Positions 14,900-23,465 of a stretch of 30,821 nt of DNA are shown here, in pieces. The position numbers were made by a program, and so were the translations under genes. The DNA is from an uncultured bacterium (GTDB lineage: Bacteria; Cyanobacteriota; Vampirovibrionia; Gastranaerophilales; Gastranaerophilaceae), in contig CASGAK010000072.1 of assembly GCA_949299435.1 (NCBI GenBank), positions 1 to 30,821 of the forward strand. Reading direction: 5' to 3'. Position 1 is the stretch's first letter, and every line of letters starts with the position of its first letter. The notes below the pieces were generated by a model. It did not search any database and was not told where the DNA came from. It was given only the letters and a program-made list of their open reading frames with translations.

Positions 14900-16608
14900 C
14901 CTATACGGAGTGCTTTTTCTTTACTTACAGAATGCTCAAGCGGCAGCACAAAGTAGAATTTGGACCCCTTATTTACTTCACTTTCGCACCATATAGCACC
15001 GCTGTGTGCTTCTAAAAGCTGCTTGGCTATAGGCAGCCCCAAACCTGAGCCGCCGACTTTTCGTGAAAGTGAGTTCTCTATTTGTGCAAATTTATCAAAT
15101 ACATGTAATAACTCATTTTCTTCAATTCCTATTCCCTCGTCTTCTACTGATACTAAAATATAATCACCTTTAAGTTTTTGCATATCATTACTAAAGCATT
15201 CCGGATATTGGATTTCAGATATGTTTTTTACCGAGGTGTGAATTTTTATTGTTTTGTTATCTGGAGTAAATTTTATTGCATTTGATAAAAGGTTGGTCAA
15301 TACTTGTTCAAGTCTTTGAGAATCTGCCATAACTTCAGGTAAATTAGGATTGTCATAGGAAATTATTTCAATATTTTTTTCTTTAGCAAGTCCTGATAAT
15401 GCATTTTTTACATAATCCACAACAGAATTGATATTTACAGGTCTGAAATGAAAATCCATTTTCCCTGCTTCAATTTTTGAGATATCCAGCAAATCGTTTA
15501 TAATTCCTGAAAGTCTTGTAACATTTTGTTTTGCCATGTTTAAAAATTTATCTTTAGATGGCGTGTTTTCTCCGCATCTTCCGCTTAATAAAATATCAAT
15601 TGAGTTTTTTATAGAAGTTAGCGGAGTTCGCAATTCATGAGATACTATGGAGATAAATTCTGATTTTAATTTTTCTAATTTTTCAAGTTTTTTGTTGGTA
15701 TCAATTATTTCTTGATATAAAGTGGCACTTTTTAGAGGTAATGATACCTGTTGTGCTATCGTTTGAAAACATTTTGCATCTTCTGAAGTGAAATGATTTT
15801 CTTTAAAAATTTCAATACACCCGTAAAAATTCTCACCCAGTGCAATAGGTGCAAACATATTATCAAACTGAAATAAACTGAAGTTAAATCTGCTTGCGGG
15901 ATATTTAACTGTTTTTATAACTTGCAGGTCATTTTCATCTATCTCAAAAGGAATACTTTTGTTTTCAAATAACGATTTATAATTGATTATGCTTCTTAGC
16001 TTTATAGCGTCAATAAGCTCATCAGATAATTCATATAGTGAATTTATTATTAATACAGGAGAATTTCCGCTGCAAAAAGATAAAGTGCAAGTGAGTGAAA
16101 AACTTAATGATTTATCAAGTCCTTCTATCATGTATTCAATAAGTTTTTCTTTGTCTAAAGTCCCGGCAAATTGAGAACTTGTACTGTATAGAGCATTAAG
16201 TCTGTACAGACTGTCTGCAAGATCTTTATTTGTATTGGACAGTTTCTGCAAAGAGTTTTTGACTCTTAAATTGATACTTAAAGTTGAAAGAATAAGGTTG
16301 TCATCAAAGTCTGATGTAATAATTGCATTTATTGACTTGATAACATCTTTATCAACTTCCTTTTTGTCTTTTAATAAAATTATTACAGAGTTGTCCCTGA
16401 TTGTTTTAATTTTTTTGATAAAAGCAGCAGGTGGTAATGTGCTAATTTCGTTATCAAATATAATAAGGTCAAAAACGTCGCCGCTAAGAATTTCTTCAAC
16501 AATTTCAGTATCTGCAGAGTAACTTAAAGAGTAAGAATTATTGCAACATAATTCATTAAACTTTTTAATTACATAATCCCTGTCTGAAATTAGAAAAACT
16601 TTAGCCAT
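14896..16608 (-). CDS. GAF-domain sensor histidine kinase with degenerate N-terminal receiver
   Basis: The 570-residue cytoplasmic kinase starts with a receiver-like domain (residues 1-115) that keeps the acceptor-like Asp52 in LIIFDNEIS but reads ITSDFDD where receivers have a Lys-Pro, so it is probably a pseudo-receiver. A GAF domain follows (about 135-295), then a coiled coil, HisKA with His324 in SHELRTPLTS, and HATPase_c with N box NLLSNAIKF, G1 EDEGIGI, F box FDKFAQIE and G2 GGSGLGLPIAK. No transmembrane segment is visible, so the signal is internal. I chose the ATG at 16608 because the receiver begins at MAKVFLISD; the open frame runs back to 16704 with no domain content. The ribosome site is poor. 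It is a possible partner of the regulator at 13474. Confidence 0.88.
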   Translation of the reverse strand: MAKVFLISDRDYVIKKFNELCCNNSYSLSYSADTEIVEEILSGDVFDLIIFDNEISTLPPAAFIKKIKTIRDNSVIILLKDKKEVDKDVIKSINAIITSDFDDNLILSTLSINLRVKNSLQKLSNTNKDLADSLYRLNALYSTSSQFAGTLDKEKLIEYMIEGLDKSLSFSLTCTLSFCSGNSPVLIINSLYELSDELIDAIKLRSIINYKSLFENKSIPFEIDENDLQVIKTVKYPASRFNFSLFQFDNMFAPIALGENFYGCIEIFKENHFTSEDAKCFQTIAQQVSLPLKSATLYQEIIDTNKKLEKLEKLKSEFISIVSHELRTPLTSIKNSIDILLSGRCGENTPSKDKFLNMAKQNVTRLSGIINDLLDISKIEAGKMDFHFRPVNINSVVDYVKNALSGLAKEKNIEIISYDNPNLPEVMADSQRLEQVLTNLLSNAIKFTPDNKTIKIHTSVKNISEIQYPECFSNDMQKLKGDYILVSVEDEGIGIEENELLHVFDKFAQIENSLSRKVGGSGLGLPIAKQLLEAHSGAIWCESEVNKGSKFYFVLPLEHSVSKEKALRIG

Positions 16609-16771
16609 AATACCATGGTAGCAATAAATTTTGATATTGCAAATACTTAAATTTTTGTTATCAAGAATGTGAATTTTTGTAAAATATTTTAAACTAATCC
16701 TCAAAATTAATTAAAGAAATAAAGAAAGTATCCGTATAGACAGTTAAGAATTACTAACGGAAAGGTAAAAA

Positions 16772-18433
16772 ATGGGACTTTCAGCATCACAAGCGAGATT
16801 ATTAAGCATAACTTCACGTTTGTCTGATAATGAACTTCGTTCGCAGACTATAACTACTGCGAAAATGTCACTTTCAAATCGGACAACAGAAGCAAGTGCT
16901 GCTTATATGGACGCTTTGAGTTCTACAAATCTTTTATTTACGACCTATGACGGAAGCGGTAATAAAGTAACGGAAAAGTTAACCGGTACTTCGTTGAGTC
17001 AATACGGTGAATTAAAAAATCAATATGGTATCATAAATCAAAATAATCAAATTTTAGTTAGTGAATTAGATGCTGCAAATTATGAAAGCAGTGCTAATTT
17101 GGAAGAATTTTTGGATAAATACGGAGTTCTACAGCCAGAAGGCGAAGGCGAGATGGTACAAATTAAAAATCCGGAGTACGATGTTGCCTGGGGTGAATAT
17201 GAAGATGCCTATTCTGAATGGAAATCAAAAGAGCCTAATTTATACGATGATAAATATAAAGAAGAAGTAACCGGTGTAAATAATGAGTTATATCGTAAGT
17301 TCATAAGTGCTTCAGAGCCTTGCTATACTCCCGCAATGTCAGGTAATTCCGGTTGTTATAAGCACGTATTAGCACACCTTTTACTTGCAGATTTTGGTAG
17401 TGAAAGTTTGAAAAATTATACGACAACTTTGGGCTATAGCATAGGTATAGGTCAAAACTATATTCCTTCTAATATTAACAGTGCTGGTAAAACTCCTGAT
17501 ATGGAAGCTGTATCACAAGTTGTTTGTGATAAATCGGAAATTATTTATGCAGCTGAAAATGAAGATATGAAAAATGAGCTGATTTCAATAATGAATGATC
17601 CAAATGCCACTGAACAAGAAAAAATTAATGCTCAGTTAATGAGTAACTACAAATTTGATGCTCAAGGTAATGTGGTATTAAAAGAACTAACACAAAAAAT
17701 AATTGATATGTTCTATGTAATAGAATATAAAGATACTTTAGGAGTACCATTTGATCCGGATTTGAAAGACTTATTGTTATCCTTTCAAAAGGATATGGAA
17801 CAGGCTTTTAAGGAGACTGTCTATAATAAAGATAAGTGGCAAACAGACCATGATGCTTGGCTTGCAGAAGAGCCTGCACAGCCAGAGGTTGATTATTATA
17901 TAGAAAAAGAAGTTCGAGAAATCGTTGATAAAGATAAGGGTCAATGGTATGTGAACTTATGGCACAGAATGAACGGTGAAAGCGATGTAAAAGTTGGCAC
18001 TGCAGATGAAGATGGTAATGAATTAGCAGAAGAAAAAACAACAAGTGGACTTCCTAAGTATAAAGTCTTAGAAGATGGACTAATGAACAGTCCTGAATGG
18101 CTTCAATATGCTTTGAGTAATGGTACAGTAACTTTAGAACGAGTTGATTTTACTAACCCGACAGAAGAAGGTACAGGACTTGCTGATTGTACTTGGACTT
18201 CAATAGTCTGGACCAGTGCATCAGATATAACTGAGGAAGAGAATGAAGCTGCTGTTACAGCTGCAGAAGTTCAATATGAGCAAGCTCTAAGAGATATAGA
18301 AGCAAAAGATAAACAGTATGATAATCAATTGAAAATTTTAGATACAGAACATAGTGCTCTACAAACTGAATACGACAGTGTAAAGAGCCTTATTGAAAAA
18401 ACTGTGGAGAGAAATTTGAAATTGTATTCATAA
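16772..18433 (+). CDS. Unknown 553-residue protein with helical N- and C-terminal ends
   Basis: I do not recognise a characterised family. The N-terminus is a Ser/Ala/Leu-rich helix (SASQARLLSITSRLSDNELR) without a signal peptide, and the last 70 residues form a charged helix with heptad spacing (AEVQYEQALRDIEAKDK and onward). Between them is an acidic, Tyr- and Trp-rich middle region, with a two-Cys segment near residues 183-194. Terminal helices flanking a variable middle are the general plan of flagellar and other axial proteins; similarity by composition only. An ACGGAAAGG ribosome site precedes the ATG. The next gene on the same strand follows after 66 bases with no terminator, so the two are likely an operon. 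My impression that such proteins are typical of Gastranaerophilales rests on memory of the N-terminal pattern. Confidence 0.7.
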   Translation: MGLSASQARLLSITSRLSDNELRSQTITTAKMSLSNRTTEASAAYMDALSSTNLLFTTYDGSGNKVTEKLTGTSLSQYGELKNQYGIINQNNQILVSELDAANYESSANLEEFLDKYGVLQPEGEGEMVQIKNPEYDVAWGEYEDAYSEWKSKEPNLYDDKYKEEVTGVNNELYRKFISASEPCYTPAMSGNSGCYKHVLAHLLLADFGSESLKNYTTTLGYSIGIGQNYIPSNINSAGKTPDMEAVSQVVCDKSEIIYAAENEDMKNELISIMNDPNATEQEKINAQLMSNYKFDAQGNVVLKELTQKIIDMFYVIEYKDTLGVPFDPDLKDLLLSFQKDMEQAFKETVYNKDKWQTDHDAWLAEEPAQPEVDYYIEKEVREIVDKDKGQWYVNLWHRMNGESDVKVGTADEDGNELAEEKTTSGLPKYKVLEDGLMNSPEWLQYALSNGTVTLERVDFTNPTEEGTGLADCTWTSIVWTSASDITEEENEAAVTAAEVQYEQALRDIEAKDKQYDNQLKILDTEHSALQTEYDSVKSLIEKTVERNLKLYS

Positions 18434-18499
18434 ATAGTTCTTTAATAATTCCAAATAAAAATAACAGTAATAAGTGAAGTGTAATAAAAGGAGAAAACA

Positions 18500-19510
18500 A
18501 TGGACAAGTTCAAAATCAGTCAATTAAGAGATTATTTCTTAAAAACAAATGACAAAGGTGTGAGCTATATGGATTTATCCAAAGAAGACTTGCTAAGCCT
18601 TGCTATATTATCGATTTTTGATAAAAAAGGAAAAACAGTCGAAGGTAAAAATTATTCTTATGAAAGACCAGATGGTATAGTTAATGAAAACGAATTGAAT
18701 ATAACTCAAAAAGAATACGAAAAAGCTATAAAACAAATTTATAAACAGCTTAAAAAAGAAACCGATAATGAAATCAGTATGGTAAATATACCTTCCTATT
18801 CAGATTTACAAGCGATGATGGCAAACGATAAAAAAATTGATTTTAATGAATTAAAATTGTATGCCACAAATGGTGTTATAAGAAAACAGGGGGCAACACC
18901 AAAACCTGTTGAAATTCCTGCAAAAACTGGAAACAATGAGTTGTCAGAAGATGAAAAAATGGATTTTGTAAATAATGCAATTATCAATCATGAAAGTGAA
19001 ATTTATCGAATTGAAAATGCTATAACAGAGGCTGAAAAAAATGGAACTACAGCTTTTGATTTTACTCAAATATCAAAAGAATTGGAGGTAAAACAAAAAT
19101 TAATAGATGATTTTACTCCTGATAATAATGTTTCCTATAACGTACAAGATGGCTTTGACGGTAAGCAATTCAATGAGCATGATCAGATGGTAACAAGAAT
19201 AAACAATCAAGCAGGGTTCTATGAAAAGTATAAATATGATTCTACTGAAGATGAACAATATTCAGAGATGATGCGTTACAAACCTAACGGATATAAAGCC
19301 GAATATTGGAAAGTTGAGACTTTAAAAGATGCTAATGGTGCAGAATTCAAAGGTAAAGTTCAGTATATTTTGGACGAAGGTGAAAAAATTTATAAAGTAG
19401 TATTACCTCCTAATGCAGCTGTTGATCAAAACTTAGTAGATTTTAACTCATATATGCTATATAGCAAAGTTCTTAAATATGAGCAAGAGCTGGAGGAATC
19501 AAGAGAATAA
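18500..19510 (+). CDS. Unknown acidic protein with three EF-hand-like loops
   Basis: This 336-residue protein is not recognised as a known family. It lacks a signal peptide and membrane segments and is rich in Lys, Glu, Asp and Asn. Three short segments follow the pattern of an EF-hand loop end: NDKGVSYMDL at 17-26, PDGIVNENEL at 57-66 and NDKKIDFNEL at 109-118. None has the full set of calcium ligands, so binding is uncertain. The middle is a coiled-coil-like helix (about 155-205), and the C-terminus carries a beta-rich part. AAAGGAGA precedes the ATG. It follows the 16772 gene closely, probably in the same transcript, and ends only three bases from the stop of the convergent rel gene. Confidence 0.72.
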   Translation: MDKFKISQLRDYFLKTNDKGVSYMDLSKEDLLSLAILSIFDKKGKTVEGKNYSYERPDGIVNENELNITQKEYEKAIKQIYKQLKKETDNEISMVNIPSYSDLQAMMANDKKIDFNELKLYATNGVIRKQGATPKPVEIPAKTGNNELSEDEKMDFVNNAIINHESEIYRIENAITEAEKNGTTAFDFTQISKELEVKQKLIDDFTPDNNVSYNVQDGFDGKQFNEHDQMVTRINNQAGFYEKYKYDSTEDEQYSEMMRYKPNGYKAEYWKVETLKDANGAEFKGKVQYILDEGEKIYKVVLPPNAAVDQNLVDFNSYMLYSKVLKYEQELEESRE

Positions 19511-19513
19511 AAA

Positions 19514-21724
19514 TCAACGGTTTTTAGGCCTTTTAGAGTGCTTTTTATTATTATTTTGAGGCTTTCTTGGCTGATGAGAATGAGCATAAGATGTCTGAAT
19601 ACGTTTTACACTGTATACGTCAGGTATGGATTGAATACTATTGATAACCTTTTTTAAAGTATCAACATTATTTAATTCCATACCAAGCTCGATTATACCG
19701 ATTTTATTATTTTTTGATTTAACATTTGCATAATTGATATTAGTATTGTTATCTGATACAGCAGCGATGATATCTTTTAGCAGTCCCATTTTTTCTGCAG
19801 TTTCAATTCGTATTGTAGTACTGTAAGTCTTTGTCGTATGATCTCCTGACCAATGAATATCCATCATTCTTTCAGGTGGAACATTTTCCAAGGTTTTACA
19901 GTCAATTCTATGTACTGATACTCCTTTTGAGCGTGTAACTACTCCGACTATAGGTTCCCCCGGTATTGGAGAGCAGCATCTGGCAAATGAATACATTAGT
20001 CCTTCAAGTCCAATGATATCTTTTTCTGATTTTTTACGTTTGGTTGTGTGGAATGTATTTTCAATATTTTTCTTTTCAGGTTTTTTAAGTTTGTTGATAA
20101 TTTTATTTAAAGTTGTCTCACCATATCCTAGTGCTGCAAATAAATCATCAGCAGATTGATAATTCATAGTGACAGCTACTTTATCAAATTCACCTGATTT
20201 AACGTATTCATCAAATACGGCTTTTGTCAATTCATGCTCTAAATTAGCTTTTCCGACTTCAATGTGATCTTCTCTGTTGTTTTTCTTAAACCATTGCTTG
20301 ATTTTAGAGGAAGCCTGTTTTGTGACTACAAAGTTAAGCCAATCTAAACGTGGTGCTTGGGTTTTGGAAGTTAAAATTTCAACTATATCACCGTTGTTTA
20401 ATTTTGTATCTAATTGAGCAATTCTGCCGTTGATTAAAGCACCGATAGTTCTGTGTCCGACATCAGAGTGAATTCTGTAGGCAAAGTCTACAGGAGTTGC
20501 GTTAATAGGCAAATCTAATACATCACCGTTTGGTGTGAATGCAAATACTTGATCGGAAAACAAATCCAATTTAACAGAATTGACATAATCTTGAGCATTT
20601 GTCATATCCTTATCATATTCGACCATTTTTCTCATCCAGCTGAATTGCATATCTGCAGGGTTATTAGCTTTTTGAGAACCCTTTTCTTTATATCTCCAAT
20701 GTGCAGCGACACCATATTCAGCTACTTCATGCATTTCCCAAGTACGAATTTGTACCTCCAAAGGCTTAGATCTGGGACCTATTACAGAAGTGTGCAAAGA
20801 TTGATACATATTTCCTTTGGGCATTGCTATGTAGTCTTTAAATCTGCCGGGTATCGGTTTAAATTGAGAGTGTACAAGTCCCAATACTTCATAACATTCT
20901 TTTTCAGTATCAACTATCACTCTGACTGCGGTTATGTCATATAAGTCATGAAATGCGATATTAAGTCGTTTCATTTTGCTGTATATGCTGTAATAATGCT
21001 TAGCTCTGCCTGTAATTTGGGCATTAATACCACTTTTTTTAACATCTTGAGAAATTTTATCAATCAAAAGCTGCACAGTCATTTCACGTTCGGCTTTTGT
21101 CTGTGATACTAATTGAGCAATTTCAAAATACTTATCAGGTTCTAAATATCTTAAAGATAAATCTTCCAGTTCGGCTTTAATTTTACCGATACCCAGTCGG
21201 TTTGCAAGCGGGGCGAAAATATCTAAAGTTTCTCTGGCTATTTTTTGTTGTTTAGGAGCTGCCATAAAATTTAAAGTTCTCATATTATGCAGCCGATCGG
21301 CAAGTTTTAAAAAGATAATTCTAATATCATTTGCCATTGCGATGAAAAGTCGTCTGAAATTTTCAGCTTGGCGTTCTTCTTTTGATTTAAACTGCAGCTT
21401 ACTGAGTTTGGTGACTCCTTGTACAAGATTTAATACATCATCGCCAAACAGCTCTTTTATTTCTTCCGGCTTGGTGTCTGTATCCTCTAAAATGTCGTGT
21501 AAAAAGGCTGCAATTAGAGTATGAGTATCAACTTTTAAATCAACCAAAATCTTAGCAACTTCAACAGGGTGTATAATATACGGTTCTTCTGAAATCCGAT
21601 ATTGACCTTCATGCAACCTTTTAGCAAACTGATATGCCTTTTCTATCTGCTGAATGTCTTCTTCTTCTCTGTTTTGAGCAATAAGTTTTTCTTTTATTTC
21701 TTCAAATAACGGTTTTTCAGACAT
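19514..21724 (-). CDS. rel: Bifunctional (p)ppGpp synthase/hydrolase, Rel/SpoT type
   Basis: Rel makes and degrades the alarmones pppGpp and ppGpp in the stringent response. At 736 residues it is full length. The hydrolase HD domain has His52 in IIHPVEVA and His-Asp at 76-77 in AAFLHDILEDTD. The synthetase domain holds RFKDYIAMPKGN at 294-305, the RxKD form of bifunctional enzymes rather than the ExDD of RelA, and EVQIRTWEMHEVAEYG. A TGS domain covers about 387-450, a zinc-finger-type domain has Cys583 and Cys584 (FARCCSPIPGE), and an ACT domain spans about 635-710. The tail is basic. No ribosome site precedes the ATG; a promoter ending nine bases upstream implies a leaderless mRNA. Confidence 0.96.
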   Translation of the reverse strand: MSEKPLFEEIKEKLIAQNREEEDIQQIEKAYQFAKRLHEGQYRISEEPYIIHPVEVAKILVDLKVDTHTLIAAFLHDILEDTDTKPEEIKELFGDDVLNLVQGVTKLSKLQFKSKEERQAENFRRLFIAMANDIRIIFLKLADRLHNMRTLNFMAAPKQQKIARETLDIFAPLANRLGIGKIKAELEDLSLRYLEPDKYFEIAQLVSQTKAEREMTVQLLIDKISQDVKKSGINAQITGRAKHYYSIYSKMKRLNIAFHDLYDITAVRVIVDTEKECYEVLGLVHSQFKPIPGRFKDYIAMPKGNMYQSLHTSVIGPRSKPLEVQIRTWEMHEVAEYGVAAHWRYKEKGSQKANNPADMQFSWMRKMVEYDKDMTNAQDYVNSVKLDLFSDQVFAFTPNGDVLDLPINATPVDFAYRIHSDVGHRTIGALINGRIAQLDTKLNNGDIVEILTSKTQAPRLDWLNFVVTKQASSKIKQWFKKNNREDHIEVGKANLEHELTKAVFDEYVKSGEFDKVAVTMNYQSADDLFAALGYGETTLNKIINKLKKPEKKNIENTFHTTKRKKSEKDIIGLEGLMYSFARCCSPIPGEPIVGVVTRSKGVSVHRIDCKTLENVPPERMMDIHWSGDHTTKTYSTTIRIETAEKMGLLKDIIAAVSDNNTNINYANVKSKNNKIGIIELGMELNNVDTLKKVINSIQSIPDVYSVKRIQTSYAHSHQPRKPQNNNKKHSKRPKNR

Positions 21725-21733
21725 AATATAATT

Positions 21734-21762
21734 ATAATACAGATTTTATTTCTAATTTTCAA
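21734..21762 (-). promoter_or_regulatory. Promoter of rel, implying a leaderless transcript
   Basis: Reading the minus strand, TTGAAA (21762-21757), 17 bases, then TATTAT (21739-21734). An overlapping TATAAT at 21736-21731 is a second -10 candidate. Either would start transcription within about three bases of the ATG at 21724. Confidence 0.5.
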
Positions 21763-21813
21763 GCAAAATCGTTTAAATTCATCTATTTGTGCTAGCATTA
21801 ATAAGAGGTGAAT

Positions 21814-22107
21814 ATGCTTAAAAAAACAAATGGCGGTTATTTATTGAATTTGAAAATTTCTCCAAATGCCTCTAAAAACGAAATATTGCTTAATCAAGAG
21901 GATATAAAAGTTAAAATAACAGCTCCGCCTGTCGATGGTAAGGCAAATAAAGCTCTTATTGATTTCTTTTCTAAATCGTTCAAAATTCCCAAAACTTCAA
22001 TTTCTATAGTCAAAGGGGAAACATCTAAAGATAAAACGCTTTTGATAAAATGTATTGATGAAGAAAAGTTACAAAAATTGAAAGTTTTTTTTGAAAGTGG
22101 CAATTAA
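21814..22107 (+). CDS. yggU: DUF167 / YggU family protein
   Basis: This 97-residue protein belongs to the small DUF167 (YggU) family, widespread and structurally known but without an agreed function. The family core is visible: LNLKISPNASKNEI at the start, IKVKITAPPVDGKANKALI in the centre, and SISIVKGETSKDKTLLIK near the end. The ATG at 21814 is preferred over a GTG at 21808, because the AGAGG ribosome site at 21805-21808 would overlap the GTG. It is divergent from rel, 89 bases away. Confidence 0.9.
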   Translation: MLKKTNGGYLLNLKISPNASKNEILLNQEDIKVKITAPPVDGKANKALIDFFSKSFKIPKTSISIVKGETSKDKTLLIKCIDEEKLQKLKVFFESGN

Positions 22108-22161
22108 TTTTTTTATACGTTTTATTAAACTCGAAGCAGAATAATACAAAAAGGACAAAAG

Positions 22162-22632
22162 ATGAAGTTGTCAAATTATAATAATAGTCAGATTAATAAA
22201 AGTCAGTTATCTTTCAAGGCAAAGATAGGACCAAGTTTGAAATTTTTAGCAAAAAGTGACCCCAGATATGATGATTTCATTAAAAATATTGAAAAATGGG
22301 GGGATTCAAATTCGGTATTAGATATATATTCAGCTAATATTAAAGGTAAGACCAAATATATGCTAAGGTTAAAAAATAATGTTTTGGACTCAACAACAGT
22401 ACCAATAAATAAAAAAGAGTCGGTTTTTATGAAAAAAGATTTGCTAAATCAGTTTTTTGAACTTAGTGAAAAGTCTGTTTTATGGGCAGAAGATAAACTT
22501 TTTCATGAGGTAAGGGCATTTGCATCGGCAGGAAAACCTTATGCAGAAAGGTTAGCAAATATAATTAATTCGCATCGTAGTGAGGGGATTGTATTTGACG
22601 CTCAAACAGCAAAACGTTTTAAAGAAATGTAG
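22162..22632 (+). CDS. Unknown 156-residue protein, first of a divergent tandem pair
   Basis: The product is not assigned to a known family. The N-terminus is polar and carries SFKAKI at residues 17-22; the rest is mixed helix and strand, with no signal peptide or membrane segment. AAAAAGGA precedes the ATG by five to seven bases. It shares spaced similarity with the next gene: the SFKAKI and YFGVKI motifs sit at the same position, and both have a short WG..S segment after an IEK run (KWGDSNSVL here). That suggests an old tandem duplication. It lies 54 bases after yggU and 20 bases before the next gene, likely in one transcript. Confidence 0.65.
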   Translation: MKLSNYNNSQINKSQLSFKAKIGPSLKFLAKSDPRYDDFIKNIEKWGDSNSVLDIYSANIKGKTKYMLRLKNNVLDSTTVPINKKESVFMKKDLLNQFFELSEKSVLWAEDKLFHEVRAFASAGKPYAERLANIINSHRSEGIVFDAQTAKRFKEM

Positions 22633-22652
22633 AAACAAGAAAGGATTTATAA

Positions 22653-23213
22653 ATGCAAGTTAATGGAATTAATAAAAATTATATGTCTGCAAGTCCTTAT
22701 TTTGGTGTAAAGATTCCGCAAAATATTAAAAATAAAGTTCTTACTGAGGCTGTAGAATATGGTACGGAAGGCTTGAATAGGGCAAAAACTCAGATTGAAA
22801 AAGTAAAAGCCTGGGGACATAGAGATTCTGAATTGAGTGCGGCTTTTGATATTCATGATAACGAGGTCGGATTAGGGCTTTTTAATATTTCATTTTCTAA
22901 AAACTATGGAGCTGGTTTTACTAATAAAAATGATAATTTTTATGATACATTTATGTCTTTAAAGGAAAAAGATATCCAAGATGCTGAAAAACAAATTAAA
23001 GATGCTGTGGAAAACAGTAAGTTGGATTTAATTGCAAAGGCTTGTGAAAGTGCAAAAATCAGAAAAAAAATAACAGGAATTGAAAATCCCACAACGGAAG
23101 ATTTAGCAGCAGCGATAGACAAATTGAGCGAAGATGAAATCGTTAAAATTCGTTTTAATTTAGATGAAACTTCAAATTTTTCAAATGAACCGCCTTTGAA
23201 TTTTGGAATTTAG
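22653..23213 (+). CDS. Unknown 186-residue protein, second of a divergent tandem pair
   Basis: I do not recognise this protein. It has YFGVKI at residues 16-21, a helical segment up to KAWGHRDSELS (the counterpart of KWGDSNSVL in the gene before), a beta-like stretch, and then a charged helical C-terminus. No export signal is seen. An AAGAAAGGA ribosome site is placed well for the ATG at 22653. The 20-base gap to the gene upstream implies cotranscription. A family relation to the upstream gene is inference from the spaced matches and needs a profile comparison. Confidence 0.65.
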   Translation: MQVNGINKNYMSASPYFGVKIPQNIKNKVLTEAVEYGTEGLNRAKTQIEKVKAWGHRDSELSAAFDIHDNEVGLGLFNISFSKNYGAGFTNKNDNFYDTFMSLKEKDIQDAEKQIKDAVENSKLDLIAKACESAKIRKKITGIENPTTEDLAAAIDKLSEDEIVKIRFNLDETSNFSNEPPLNFGI

Positions 23214-23265
23214 GACTTGTTTTTTGAAAAATTTTTTGTTAAATTAAAGTCGAAAAGGTAAAATT

Positions 23266-23322
23266 ATGAAAATATCAGATTTAAAAAGTCATCTTATTCA
23301 TCATCATAGCGTCCTGCGATAG
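23266..23322 (+). CDS. Possible 18-residue leader peptide upstream of the 23466 gene
   Basis: A short ORF, MKISDLKSHLIHHHSVLR, starts at an ATG with an AAAAGG ribosome site at the proper distance and ends at TAG. It contains a run of three His codons. It lies in the 252-base gap between two genes of the same strand and is followed by an inverted repeat that could hide the next ribosome site. It may be a regulatory leader or a chance ORF; coding evidence from 18 codons is weak. Confidence 0.3.
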   Translation: MKISDLKSHLIHHHSVLR

Positions 23323-23357
23323 GCTATGAATTGATGTTTTGCTCCGGTGCTTTTTAA

Positions 23358-23455
23358 ATTTTTCAATTCTAAAATAAATAGTCTTTCTCAGGATTATATA
23401 GAGCATAAAGGCTATTTGGCCGTTTTTAGGCGTTTGATTTTTAGAATTGGAGAAT
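23358..23455 (+). promoter_or_regulatory. Long-range hairpin covering the ribosome site of the 23466 gene
   Basis: CAATTCTAAAA at 23364-23374 is the reverse complement of TTTTAGAATTG at 23439-23449, and G-U and A-U pairs extend the stem outward to about 17 bp (23358-23363 with 23450-23455). The outer arm includes the GGAG at 23449-23452, the only ribosome site seen before the ATG at 23466. The 64-base loop is not simple. A translation-control role is inference. Confidence 0.4.
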
Positions 23456-23465
23456 AATAGATAAA

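Noticed and set aside
20549..20944. A 131-codon plus-strand frame inside rel
   Set aside because: It is antisense to a conserved enzyme domain, has no ribosome site and an unlikely composition.
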